DNA from: Oscillospiraceae bacterium
GTDB taxonomy: Bacteria > Bacillota > Clostridia > UMGS1840
Assembly: GCA_015068645.1 (NCBI GenBank)
Contig: SVKD01000008.1
Coordinates: forward strand, 1-64,000
Direction of reading: 5' to 3'
DNA: 64,000 bases
Shown here: piece by piece, positions 1 through 8,050 of the stretch
How positions within the stretch are numbered: the first letter of the stretch is position 1
How the letters are laid out: every line of letters begins with the position of its first letter
Translations under genes and position numbers: made by a program
Notes under the pieces: model-generated
Databases searched by the model: none
Told to the model about the DNA's origin: nothing
The model's input: the letters and a program-made list of their open reading frames with translations, nothing else

Positions 1-44
1 ACATGTGGTCAAAACCTGTTTGACCACATGTATTTTGTTTTTTT
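1..44 (+). terminator. 13-bp perfect hairpin with T-rich tail
   Basis: Perfect inverted repeat: ACATGTGGTCAAA at 1-13 pairs with TTTGACCACATGT at 19-31, with loop ACCTG. On the plus strand it is followed by ATTTTG and a run of T, so it looks like the intrinsic terminator of a plus-strand gene lying left of the window. Read on the minus strand it could equally end the transcript that starts near 176; the bases beyond position 1 are not visible. Confidence 0.65.
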
Positions 45-117
45 AGTCGCCGTAAAGTGGCTGTGTTAAAAGGTTTGCGGGAGTTCGGCTGATTACTAAT
101 GAATTGAATAGTACCGT

Positions 118-157
118 GTCCCGAACGAAGCGCGCTACCAAACTGCGCTATATCCCG
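118..157 (-). pseudogene. 5' half of a tRNA-Pro (anticodon CGG), 3' half missing
   Basis: On the minus strand 157-118 reads as the first 39-40 nt of a tRNA: acceptor strand CGGGATA, TA, D-stem GCGC, D-loop AGTTTGGTA, GCGC, G, anticodon stem CTTCG and loop TTCGGGA with anticodon CGG (Pro). The expected CGAAG 3' anticodon strand, T-arm (GGTTCAAATCC type) and acceptor 3' strand are absent. After one C the sequence becomes unrelated (ACGGTACTATTCAATTC). A good promoter lies upstream, so the fragment is probably still transcribed. It could be a broken integration site, a remnant, or part of a tRNA-derived small RNA. Confidence 0.7.
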
Positions 158-182
158 ATATGTCCGTTTGCGGACAGATGAT

Positions 183-211
183 ATTATAGCATACTATTTT
201 TCAAAAATCAA
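183..211 (-). promoter_or_regulatory. sigma-A promoter of the half tRNA
   Basis: Minus-strand TTGATT (206-211), 17-bp spacer, TATAAT (183-188). The expected start is near 176, exactly at the start of a small hairpin, TGTCCG-CAAA-CGGACA on the transcribed strand (161-176), just before the tRNA-Pro fragment. Confidence 0.7.
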
Positions 212-312
212 GAAAAATTTGATTTTTTTGCAATTTTTTTGATTTTATGGATTTTTTGAATTGCTTTTTTAAAGGGAATGATTAAAAAATACCAAAAGAA
301 ACACCAAAAAAA

Positions 313-1002
313 TTACCGTTTTGCATTTCCCAAAAGTGTCAGTACATACACATCTTTGGCACCCATTTTAAGCAACAGTTTGCTGCATGCACGGGCGGTG
401 GAGCCAGTGGTGTATACATCGTCAATTAAAAGAACGGTTTTTCCTTGCAGTTTTCTCTTACGGAAAGGGAGCGCTACAAAGCTGTTCTTGGCGTTTTCCA
501 CTCGTTCCTTTCCGCTTAAGGAAGATTGACGGATTGCACCGAGCTTTTTTCTCAGAAAGCCTGAACACAGCGGAACTTTTAAGAATTTCTTTAGTACAAT
601 GGCAATTTCCAAGGCTGGATTGTAGCCCATTTTGCAAAAGGATTTGATGCCGGATGGAACAGCGGTGATGATATCCGGCGTAATGTGATAAGAATCCAGA
701 GTTTCTGCTATCAGCTTGGCAAACCCTTTGGCTTTGTAAAACTGATGCCCCAGCTTATACGCTAAAAGTCCGTCCTTCGCCACGCCGTCGTAATAGTAGC
801 AGGAGATGGCAAGACGGAAGGGCGGAAGCTTTTTATCGCATTCCTCACAAAGAGGCAGTCTGCCTTTATCCTGACCGCAGATGGCACATTTTTGTGTTTT
901 TCGGTATTCTTTGATCAGATTTCTGCATTTGGGACACAGAAAGTCTTCTTTGGAAACAGGGGCGTCACAAAAGGGACAGATTCGAAAGGGATTTTTTATC
1001 AT
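313..1002 (-). CDS. comF: ComF family phosphoribosyltransferase-like protein
   Basis: 229 aa, the usual length for ComF/ComFC. The N-terminus has a double zinc ribbon (CPFC at 9-12, CPKC at 23-26, CAIC at 39-42, CEEC at 52-55). The C-terminus has the type-I phosphoribosyltransferase PRPP loop, DDVYTTGST at 194-202. In naturally competent Bacillota this cytoplasmic protein helps DNA uptake, probably with the ComFA helicase. Its ATG lies immediately next to the stop of the upstream transporter gene (TTAAATG), so it is the last gene of the minus-strand operon. comEC in the same operon fits a competence link. Family assignment is firm; the biochemical role is inferred from the family. Confidence 0.9.
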   Translation of the reverse strand: MIKNPFRICPFCDAPVSKEDFLCPKCRNLIKEYRKTQKCAICGQDKGRLPLCEECDKKLPPFRLAISCYYYDGVAKDGLLAYKLGHQFYKAKGFAKLIAETLDSYHITPDIITAVPSGIKSFCKMGYNPALEIAIVLKKFLKVPLCSGFLRKKLGAIRQSSLSGKERVENAKNSFVALPFRKRKLQGKTVLLIDDVYTTGSTARACSKLLLKMGAKDVYVLTLLGNAKR

Positions 1003-1938
1003 TTAAGCCAGTCCTAACAATTTTACAAGATACACACAAATAAAAATACTGCCGATGGAGACCAACGATGTCAGCGAAACACCGTAGGCGGATATATCCG
1101 GGTCTACCCCCAGCTTTTTTGCCATTACAAAGCAGTTTACCGCCGCAGGAGTTGCGCTTAAAATGGATGTGATAATCAGGGCATTTCCACGAAATCCCAA
1201 AAGAATGGCGGTGCCTAAAAATAACGCAGGGGCCAAAATGTTTCGGAAAAACACAGCCAACAGAATGTAGCCACGGTTGGTTTGAAACCCCTTTAAGGTG
1301 ATGTTGGCACCGATGATTAAAAGACCTAAAGAGGAGGCAATATCTCCTGCAAATTCAAGGCTTTTATCCAAAATGGGATGGATGGGAAGTTTCAAAACTG
1401 ACACCACAAGTCCCAAAGCTGTGCCGATAATCAGAGGGTTTTTTATCACATCCAAAAACAGGTTGGATTTCTTTTGCAATTGGTTGCCGTAATAGGAGAG
1501 CAAAATCACAGCGGTCACGTTGTAGCAAATGGTCACAAATGCCAGAACAATCGCCATTGTCAGCACGCCTTGGTTATCCATTAAGCTGATAGCTAAGGGC
1601 ATTCCCGCAATGGCAAAATTGGAACGGAAGCCAATCTGAATCACAGCACCTTTTTTCTTAGGGTCACGGATTTTAAAGCATAGACCAATCAACAAGAATA
1701 CATACCCTAAAATTGCGAGAATCACAAACAAAAGTAGTTTTGGATTCAATGCAGTGGATAAATCTGCCTTTGCCACGGTGTGAAACAGCAGGGCAGGTGT
1801 GCCCACATAGTATACCAGCTTCACAATGTCTTCTTTGGTAACCTCCGAAAAAAAGCGGATGTGATTTAAAAATACGCCCAGAAACACCACCACAAATACG
1901 GGGGCGATGGCGTTGACGGTATCAAAAAACAGTGTCAT
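1003..1938 (-). CDS. AEC family transporter (auxin efflux carrier-like)
   Basis: 311 aa with about ten hydrophobic membrane segments over the whole length. The pattern is that of the auxin efflux carrier (AEC, PF03547) family: an N-terminal half beginning FFDTVNAIAPVFVVVFLGV, a central kinked helix with an IAGMPLAISL-type segment, and a related C-terminal half (SATPAAVNCFVMAKKLG). AEC proteins in bacteria move organic acids or related anions; the substrate here cannot be told. It sits between holA (18-bp gap) and comF (no gap), apparently as a passenger in the operon. Confidence 0.88.
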   Translation of the reverse strand: MTLFFDTVNAIAPVFVVVFLGVFLNHIRFFSEVTKEDIVKLVYYVGTPALLFHTVAKADLSTALNPKLLLFVILAILGYVFLLIGLCFKIRDPKKKGAVIQIGFRSNFAIAGMPLAISLMDNQGVLTMAIVLAFVTICYNVTAVILLSYYGNQLQKKSNLFLDVIKNPLIIGTALGLVVSVLKLPIHPILDKSLEFAGDIASSLGLLIIGANITLKGFQTNRGYILLAVFFRNILAPALFLGTAILLGFRGNALIITSILSATPAAVNCFVMAKKLGVDPDISAYGVSLTSLVSIGSIFICVYLVKLLGLA

Positions 1939-1956
1939 AGCAAGCGTTCCTTTCTC

Positions 1957-2967
1957 TTAGAGAGACCAGAATTGCAAAAATAAGGTGTAAATACCAAGAT
2001 AGGGGTCTGTTACCTGACCGCTTTTTAGTTTGCAGTCAGTTTCGGCACAGAAGATGAGCAACTGTTCCAGTTTTTTGGCAGAGATATTTTTCCCCTGACG
2101 AAGATATTTGTTGATGACAAAATCAGGCACATTCTTTCCCAAAAGAGGTCTGATTTCAGCGTTGGGAATCCGTTCGTCCTGACCAATTTTTGCCAGATAC
2201 ATTCCCGAAATGTGTCGGGCAAGCAGGGTAAAAATCATCTGTGCAGGCGTTTTGGACGGGGTTAATTTCAGTTGATTTAATAATCGATACGCTTTTTCCT
2301 TTTGTCCCGTTACCAAAAATTCCGATAAATCGAAGATTACCGCCTGCATGGATTTTTGCATAAACTGATCCAGCACCTGTTCGGTGACGGTGTCAATGTC
2401 CTGCAGGTATGCGCAAATCGTTTCGATTAGGTTGATGATGGCATACATATTGGGTTCGCTGTCTGTGATAATTTTATCCACCAGAGAAGCAGGAATTTTC
2501 TTCTGCCGTTTGGTAAATTCGCGGTTGATAAAGGCACGCATATCTGCGGGATTCGGGTACTTACATTCCACGCAGACACCTTGTTTCTGAGAGATTGTCC
2601 AGATGGCAGAACGCTTGTCCAAAGCGGTTTCTCTGATGATTAAAATGGTAAAGGGAGCTAAGTTTTTCATCTGCTCTGTAAGAGCTTCCCGAAAGTCGGC
2701 AGGTGCTTTCATTAAGTCCACCTGATTTAAATAGACAACTTTGTATTCTGCCATCACGGGAGGTTGTTCCAAGGTGTTTCGCAGTTCTGTTTTATCGGGT
2801 AATTGTTGGTAATGGAACAAATTAAAGCAAGAGAAATTATCATCCACCACACTTTGGATGATTCGGTTGATATAAAATTCTTTTAAGTAGTCTTCTTCTC
2901 CATAAAAGAAATAAAGGTTGGAGAAGTTTCTTTCTGTGATGGTGCGGTTTAATTCTTTTAATTCCAT
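1957..2967 (-). CDS. holA: DNA polymerase III subunit delta
   Basis: 336 aa, typical for HolA. The N-terminus LYFFYGEEDYLKEFYI is the delta-subunit signature (NTPase-like fold without a Walker A motif), and the C-terminal third is the helical clamp-loader collar domain. Delta opens the beta sliding clamp within the clamp loader. The start overlaps the end of comEC by 10 bp, so the two are probably translationally coupled; comEC-holA adjacency is common in Bacillota. Confidence 0.92.
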   Translation of the reverse strand: MELKELNRTITERNFSNLYFFYGEEDYLKEFYINRIIQSVVDDNFSCFNLFHYQQLPDKTELRNTLEQPPVMAEYKVVYLNQVDLMKAPADFREALTEQMKNLAPFTILIIRETALDKRSAIWTISQKQGVCVECKYPNPADMRAFINREFTKRQKKIPASLVDKIITDSEPNMYAIINLIETICAYLQDIDTVTEQVLDQFMQKSMQAVIFDLSEFLVTGQKEKAYRLLNQLKLTPSKTPAQMIFTLLARHISGMYLAKIGQDERIPNAEIRPLLGKNVPDFVINKYLRQGKNISAKKLEQLLIFCAETDCKLKSGQVTDPYLGIYTLFLQFWSL

Positions 2968-5126
2968 AACGTTTTTTGCTCCTTGGTACCGTAAAAGCTG
3001 AAATTTTCACGGTCAAATATCAACATGGAATAATTATCATATAAGTTGGTGTCCGGATGCCATTCTTTTTTGGATAGCATCCGAAAATCAGTTGTGATTT
3101 TACCGATTTGGGCTGTGATACTGCTTCGGCGTTTGAAGTTTGCAATCCAGATTTTAGATGGGTTTTGGGATGCCTTTTCCAGAACATATCCCGCATCTTG
3201 CGAAAAGGAAACCAGATGTGTTCCGTAAGAGAATTCTGTTTCGTAGAGTTTTTTAGAATCAGCAATCAGCCGAATAAAAATTCCGTCCACCCGGGTGGTA
3301 AGATTATGCTCCAATAAGAACGTATCGGTGGTGTTTTTCATCAGATGTTCATACTTTGCAGGACAAACTACAGGTGCCGATGGCAGCTCTTTTAAGAGTG
3401 TTTCTGTCTGCTCGGAATTGGAAAGTTCGGTTAAAATAATCAGTGCCACAGAGGCATATTCATCGTAGGAAGAACCTCTTGCGTAGGCAATATCTTTTAA
3501 GCTTCCGTACAAAATCAGACGATCTGCGGGAGATTTTATCACTGCAGAATTGGTGTTTTTTGCACCTAAAAAAGTAACCGTCAATTGATTTTTCGGGAAG
3601 GGGAAGACAGTGTTGGTCAATGCTGTCATCAAAATGATTGCAGAAAGACTCCCCAAAGCAATTCGTTTGTATTTTCCTGTTAATCGGCAAACAAAGAATA
3701 ACAGTACAGCTCCGCCAATCCATAAGAGAAATGAGATTTCTCCCAAAGAAAATGTCAACGGATGGCTGATTTTTGCAGAGCAGTGTATCAAAAACAGGAA
3801 GAGGTTTGCCAAAAGATTGGTTCCGTACAAAACAATAGGTCCAACCAACGAAAGATTGGCAACCGCCATTCCGATGACCGCAAGAATCAGGATTGGAGAC
3901 ACCAAGGGTGCTACCAAAAAATTAGCAAGAACGGAGCCTAAGGGGATTTTGGAAAAATACAGCAGAATGACGGGTAGGGTAAAGGGTTGCACCGCAGCAT
4001 ACATGGCAAGGGTGCTTCTTAAATATTCTGTGGGAACCTTACGAAACAGCTTGGTAAAAGGTTCATAAAATGCGGTAATACCAAAGGTTGCCCCGAAGGT
4101 TAATAAGAATGAGGGATTAAAAATCAAAATGGGCGTTACTGTTAAAAATAAGCAGGCAATTGCCAGCACTGTAACATAGGATTTTACGGGTTTTATGTAA
4201 AATATATCGTATCCAAACAAAAGTGATATCATCAAAAGTGAACGCATCACAGGGATGGTTCCGCCGGTAAACCAGGCAAACAGAATCAGAAGAGGCAGGG
4301 TGATGAACAGCCGTTTTCTTCTGCTTTTAAAAAAGATTCCCAAAAGGAACAGCAAGGCATTTGCTAAAAAGACAAAATGCATTCCCGACACTACCACAAT
4401 ATGCACTGTGCCGGTGTCTAAAAATTCCTGATACTGGTCCTCTGCCATCAAGGATTTATCTGAGCTTAACAGCGCTGTCAGAAAAGCAGCAGTTTTCCGG
4501 GGATAATGGTTTGAAAAATGGTCTTTTGCAAGATTTCTGAGAACTTTGGAGCCGTATAACCAATCATTTTCGATTCCGTGACGGGTTACTTTAGGTTCAT
4601 AGGGAAAGGTAGCGGACAAAAAGGTATTGTTTCCCAAAAGACGTCGTGTTTGACCCGCTTCTTTGTTGTTTGGCTGGATCGCTGAAAGAACAGGTTCGTA
4701 CAAGGTCACTTTTTCACCCGGAAGTAAGGACTTTTCGGTTCTGATTTTTACCGAAACCTTTTCACCGTTTTCCAAGGTGATGGTGCAATAGTCGGTATCG
4801 TGATAACGGTTGATCTCTCCGCTCACCACTCCCGTTAAAGAAGATGGATTTTCACGGCAAAGGGTAACAGCCTTTTGAAAGTGTACTGCCTCGTAGGTTT
4901 GATAAAGCAGGGCGGAACATGTCGAAATAATCAGTAAAACCGTGCACTTTCCCATTGTTTTTAGCAAAGGAAATTTCCGCTTGGTAACCCGAGAATAGAG
5001 GAAGATTCCGGTTGTCAAAAGCCCTGCCAAAAAAGAGGCTAATATAAAAACCAGGATATTTGAACCCAAATATCCTGATAAACATATTCCGAAAAGCCAA
5101 GAAACAAAACACCCTGCAGGAAACAT
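2958..5126 (-). CDS. comEC: ComEC/Rec2 competence protein with degenerate C-terminal domain
   Basis: 722 aa. It has an N-terminal membrane pair, an OB-like DUF4131 region (SLTGVVSGEINRYHDTDY) and the polytopic Competence domain with the hallmark VVSGMHFVFLANALLF stretch. This is the channel for single-stranded DNA uptake. The C-terminus begins with a strand like the family's metallo-beta-lactamase domain (LTVTFLGAKNTNS, where VTFLDVGQGDS is expected), but the metal motif HxHxDH is missing; LTELSNSEQ stands where a histidine cluster would be. The start is set by AAAGGA seven bases before ATG, just after the mgsA stop. The protein is likely a DNA channel without nuclease activity. Confidence 0.88.
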   Translation of the reverse strand: MFPAGCFVSWLFGICLSGYLGSNILVFILASFLAGLLTTGIFLYSRVTKRKFPLLKTMGKCTVLLIISTCSALLYQTYEAVHFQKAVTLCRENPSSLTGVVSGEINRYHDTDYCTITLENGEKVSVKIRTEKSLLPGEKVTLYEPVLSAIQPNNKEAGQTRRLLGNNTFLSATFPYEPKVTRHGIENDWLYGSKVLRNLAKDHFSNHYPRKTAAFLTALLSSDKSLMAEDQYQEFLDTGTVHIVVVSGMHFVFLANALLFLLGIFFKSRRKRLFITLPLLILFAWFTGGTIPVMRSLLMISLLFGYDIFYIKPVKSYVTVLAIACLFLTVTPILIFNPSFLLTFGATFGITAFYEPFTKLFRKVPTEYLRSTLAMYAAVQPFTLPVILLYFSKIPLGSVLANFLVAPLVSPILILAVIGMAVANLSLVGPIVLYGTNLLANLFLFLIHCSAKISHPLTFSLGEISFLLWIGGAVLLFFVCRLTGKYKRIALGSLSAIILMTALTNTVFPFPKNQLTVTFLGAKNTNSAVIKSPADRLILYGSLKDIAYARGSSYDEYASVALIILTELSNSEQTETLLKELPSAPVVCPAKYEHLMKNTTDTFLLEHNLTTRVDGIFIRLIADSKKLYETEFSYGTHLVSFSQDAGYVLEKASQNPSKIWIANFKRRSSITAQIGKITTDFRMLSKKEWHPDTNLYDNYSMLIFDRENFSFYGTKEQKTLWN

Positions 5127-5129
5127 TGA

Positions 5130-5534
5130 TTATCCTTTAGGATTAACGATATCACGCCAACCGAAGTCGCCGCGTTCCAGCCCCTGAATCAGAACTTCCG
5201 CAGTTGCCACGTTGGTAGCAAGAGGAATATTATGCACATCACACAGACGGAACAGAGCGTTTACATCAGGTTCGTGAGGCTGTGCAGTTAAGGGATCACG
5301 GAAAAACAGAACCAGGTCAATTTCGTTATAAGCAATTCTTGCTCCGATTTGCTGGTCGCCGCCCTGAGGGCCGGATAAAAAACGATGAACCTGCAGTCCG
5401 GTTGCGTCTGCAACCAATCCACCGGTGGTCCCTGTGGCAAACAAATTATGTTTTTGCAGGATAAATTTATATGCAATGGCGAACTGAACCATCAGTTCTT
5501 TCTTTTGGTCGTGTGCAATCAAAGCAATATTCAT
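5130..5534 (-). CDS. mgsA: Methylglyoxal synthase
   Basis: 134 aa from the ATG at 5534, which follows GGAGGGG; an earlier ATG at 5549 has no better ribosome site. The protein carries the MgsA signatures GTTGGLV and [11 protein letters not shown] and ends WRDIVNPKG. It converts dihydroxyacetone phosphate to methylglyoxal and phosphate in the cytoplasm, a bypass of lower glycolysis under phosphate limitation. It follows minD closely; a minD-to-mgsA order is familiar in clostridia, although usually minE lies between them. Confidence 0.93.
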   Translation of the reverse strand: MNIALIAHDQKKELMVQFAIAYKFILQKHNLFATGTTGGLVADATGLQVHRFLSGPQGGDQQIGARIAYNEIDLVLFFRDPLTAQPHEPDVNALFRLCDVHNIPLATNVATAEVLIQGLERGDFGWRDIVNPKG

Positions 5535-5582
5535 AGTCGGCCCCTCCATTTCTTCTGTGTAAGTGGGTGAAAACTGTTAAAA

Positions 5583-6326
5583 TTAACGTAATTTTACGGG
5601 AATTTTCTCGCCCGTGATACGTTTTGCGGTATTTTTGATTTCTCTGACACATTTTTTGCGAGGATCATCTAAAATCAATTTTCCCTGATTCTGGAAGGAA
5701 ATCATACTGTCCTCGTGACGCCAGATGCCAAGTAACGGTGTTCCCAAACGGTTTAAGATTTCGTCCACATTGGGCATCATCTTTCTTCGTACCAATCTGG
5801 GACTAAATTTATTGATAATCACATAATTATCTTTGATATTCGCTCCTGTTGCTGCCTGAAGCACCCGATCCGCATCTCGCATAGACGCAAAATCCGGAGT
5901 TACCACCGTGATGGTGATATCTGCCACCGAAATGGCGTTTTTAAAACCTGCTTCAATACCTGCAGGGGCATCTAAGATTACATAATCAAATTCTTTTGCG
6001 GCGCCGCCCACCATCCAACAGAATTTTTCTGTTTCCAGATCTTCTTTCTCAATGGTCTGGGATGCCGGAAGAAAATAAAGCTCTCCGTATTTTTCAAAGT
6101 GATAGCAAGCTTCTTTTAAGGGAATTTTCCCTTCATAAACATCGGTCATATCGTACACAATAACGCTTTGCACGCCAAATACGATATCTAAGTTTCGAAG
6201 GCCGATATCCGTGTCAATAATCAGCACTTTTTTGCCTAATTGTGCCAATGCTGCCGCCAGATTTGCCGAAACGGTGGTTTTGCCAACGCCGCCTTTTCCG
6301 GATGCAATCGCAACAATTTTTCCCAT
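5583..6326 (-). CDS. minD: MinD-type septum-site ATPase
   Basis: 247 aa. It has the deviant Walker A GKGGVGKTT (10-18), the DTDIGLRNLD switch region and LDAPAGIEAGFKNAI, all typical of MinD. MinD binds the membrane in its ATP form and recruits MinC to block polar division. The C-terminus (REIKNTAKRITGEKIPVKLR) is short and lacks the usual KIKRLF-type membrane-targeting end, although part of it could form an amphipathic helix. No minC or minE is next to it. It has its own promoter and an AGGAGG site 11 bases upstream of ATG. Confidence 0.85.
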   Translation of the reverse strand: MGKIVAIASGKGGVGKTTVSANLAAALAQLGKKVLIIDTDIGLRNLDIVFGVQSVIVYDMTDVYEGKIPLKEACYHFEKYGELYFLPASQTIEKEDLETEKFCWMVGGAAKEFDYVILDAPAGIEAGFKNAISVADITITVVTPDFASMRDADRVLQAATGANIKDNYVIINKFSPRLVRRKMMPNVDEILNRLGTPLLGIWRHEDSMISFQNQGKLILDDPRKKCVREIKNTAKRITGEKIPVKLR

Positions 6327-6393
6327 CGGAATATCTGCCTCCTCTCTGATGAATTTTTGTTGTATTTTTCTTGTTTAAAATCAATTTCAAATC

Positions 6394-6422
6394 ATTATAT
6401 CACACTTTTTTTAAAAAGTCAA
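6394..6422 (-). promoter_or_regulatory. sigma-A promoter of the minD operon
   Basis: Minus-strand TTGACT (6417-6422), 17-bp spacer, TATAAT (6394-6399), about 70 bases upstream of the minD start. It probably drives minD-mgsA-comEC-holA-AEC-comF. Confidence 0.8.
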
Positions 6423-6444
6423 ATCTGTTTTTTGAAAAAAAGAT

Positions 6445-6519
6445 TTATTGTGAATACAACAAGGTTCCGGGGTACCCGACCGCAATCTTTGATTGCGTTA
6501 TCGGGTCGGGTTCTTATTT
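6445..6519 (+). repeat. 75-bp palindromic dispersed repeat, copy 1
   Basis: Runs from TTATTGTGAATACAACAAGG to GGGTTCTTATTT. Its core (CCCGACCGCAATC ... GGGTCGGG) folds into an imperfect hairpin. Two further copies lie at 55932-56006 (same strand) and 57184-57257 (opposite strand). This copy differs from those at two bases (GGGGTACCC against GGGGCACCC, and GCGTTATC against GCGTCATC). It sits between vanZ and minD and may also stop vanZ transcription. Confidence 0.85.
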
Positions 6520-6990
6520 TTATGCATCCTGATTTGCATTTTTATGCTTTCTGCAGGCAATCCGTTTTGCCAGAAACATCACTGTAAGGATTGCTGCGGC
6601 AACGCCTGCAGTGTCCAGCAACATATCTGAGATGCGCATGGCTCTTCCGCCACCGGTATGATATTGGATGCACTCATCGGATATGGCAATCAGTATCCCA
6701 TACCCAAGTGCCGGCCACCATTTTTGCAGCCAATACTTGCTCGCCTGATATGCGAAAACGCCCAGCAGGAAAAATTCGCTGAAATGAGCGGCTTTCCGAA
6801 TCAGATAATGGGCGAAATAGGTGGGAATCTGAAGCCCTGTTAACCAATGAAACCAGTTTAACAGACGCTTTAGCAAACCGCCTGACAAGTTTGCTGATGC
6901 TTCGGCAGGTTGCAGGGAAAAGGAAAAAATCACCGCCGTCCAGATAAGGGCCAGAACGGTGAAAATCATCGCTTTTTGATAAGATTTCAT
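6520..6990 (-). CDS. VanZ family membrane protein
   Basis: 156 aa with four to five membrane segments. VanZ-like landmarks are present: FSLQ after the first helix, RKAAHFSEF in the middle, and SDECIQ with RISDMLLDTAG near the end. Members of the family are linked to glycopeptide resistance (VanZ) or cell-surface functions, but most genomic copies have no known role. It is the last gene of the queT-DUF436-vanZ minus-strand group, 17 bases after DUF436, and its stop lies at the edge of a 75-bp repeat. Confidence 0.87.
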   Translation of the reverse strand: MKSYQKAMIFTVLALIWTAVIFSFSLQPAEASANLSGGLLKRLLNWFHWLTGLQIPTYFAHYLIRKAAHFSEFFLLGVFAYQASKYWLQKWWPALGYGILIAISDECIQYHTGGGRAMRISDMLLDTAGVAAAILTVMFLAKRIACRKHKNANQDA

Positions 6991-7007
6991 AAGTAAAAGT
7001 CCTTTTT

Positions 7008-7547
7008 CTATTCGTATGCCGCACGGGCTCCGCCAATCAATTTCGGGCGGGTATAAGCACAGAGAATGGGAGCTTTTCCGATTATATTATGTGCTAATCT
7101 TACAGGTACGGCAACCTCTTTTAAGTGCATTCCGATTAAGGTTCCGCCAATGTCAATCCCTAAGTCTGCCCGCACTTTTTCCACCACTACAGGGTTGGAA
7201 AAATGTGCATAGCAAGCAGTGGCAAAAGAGCCTCCTGCCTTGGGCTTGGGAACCACCCAAACAGGCTCATACCCCAGGGAATCTGCCACATTTTTTTCTA
7301 TCACAAGAGCACGGTTCAAATGCTCGCAACACTGGGCTGCCAACTTGATTCCTTTTTCTTTTAAAAGGGGAACTATCGTTGAAACCAAAGCGTCTGCCGC
7401 TTCGTATGCTGAGTGCGTTCCAATGGTTTCCCCCAGAATTTCCGAGGTGGAACAGCCGATAACCAGAAGAGAACCTTCTTTGGCACCGGTTTTTTCCAGA
7501 AATTCTTCAATCAGCGATTTTGCCTGTGTTTTGATGGATTCGTACAT
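7008..7547 (-). CDS. TIGR01440/DUF436 family protein (YwlG-like)
   Basis: 179 aa, the standard length. The conserved family segments are clear: VIGCSTSEILGE, QCCEHLNRALVIE, PKAGGSFATACY and IGGTLIGMHLKEVAVPVR. This is a widespread Bacillota protein of unknown biochemical role. It lies 24 bases downstream of queT and 17 bases upstream of the vanZ-like gene, so all three are probably co-transcribed. Confidence 0.9.
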   Translation of the reverse strand: MYESIKTQAKSLIEEFLEKTGAKEGSLLVIGCSTSEILGETIGTHSAYEAADALVSTIVPLLKEKGIKLAAQCCEHLNRALVIEKNVADSLGYEPVWVVPKPKAGGSFATACYAHFSNPVVVEKVRADLGIDIGGTLIGMHLKEVAVPVRLAHNIIGKAPILCAYTRPKLIGGARAAYE

Positions 7548-7571
7548 AACAATTCTCCGTGTAATCAGAGT

Positions 7572-8048
7572 TTATTTCAGCACCGTTTCGTTGAAGAAAC
7601 GGTTTTTTTCAAGAACTTTAAACAACGGGACACCAATTACGGTGACCACTCCGATTTCTCCCAATGCCGCAGTGAAAAAGCTGTACCAGAAGGGCAAACC
7701 GATATAAACCAGTTCCCAGCCGATAAACACCATAGAAAGGGCAGGGAATATGGATGCTGTCCAGATATTTTTCACATAACGCATTCCCACCACGGTAAAT
7801 ACGGTGGATGCTACGCCAAAGACTAAGTCCAAAGCCCCCAGCGGGCTGAACAGATTACTGATAAAACAGCCTAAAATCAGAGCATAGCAGTAATCTTTCT
7901 TAAAAAAGCACAGCAAGGTAAGCACCTCAGAGATGCGAAATTGCAAAGCTCCGTAAGAAAGGGGCGCAATTACCAGGGTTAATGCCACATAGAGTGCAGC
8001 GGTGACACATATGCGTAAAAATGCGGTCAGATTGGATTTTTTCATCAT
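7572..8048 (-). CDS. queT: QueT family queuosine-precursor transporter
   Basis: 158 aa, five to six membrane helices. It matches the QueT (PF06177) S-component family: RISEVLTLLCFF and the GCFISNLFSPLGALDLVFG loop. QueT takes up a queuosine precursor (preQ0, preQ1 or queuine) together with an ECF energy module. A strong promoter and a pseudoknot-type RNA upstream, whose last stem covers the AAGGGAG ribosome site, support preQ1 control. No other queuosine gene is in the window. Confidence 0.88.
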   Translation of the reverse strand: MMKKSNLTAFLRICVTAALYVALTLVIAPLSYGALQFRISEVLTLLCFFKKDYCYALILGCFISNLFSPLGALDLVFGVASTVFTVVGMRYVKNIWTASIFPALSMVFIGWELVYIGLPFWYSFFTAALGEIGVVTVIGVPLFKVLEKNRFFNETVLK

Positions 8049-8050
8049 AA

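Noticed and set aside
230-272. A/T-rich hairpin GCAATT ... AATTGC followed by T on the plus strand
   Set aside because: No plus-strand gene precedes it; the pairing is weak and likely a chance effect of base composition.
278-529. 83-aa plus-strand ORF overlapping comF
   Set aside because: It is antisense to a clear ComF protein, shows no family pattern and has no ribosome site.
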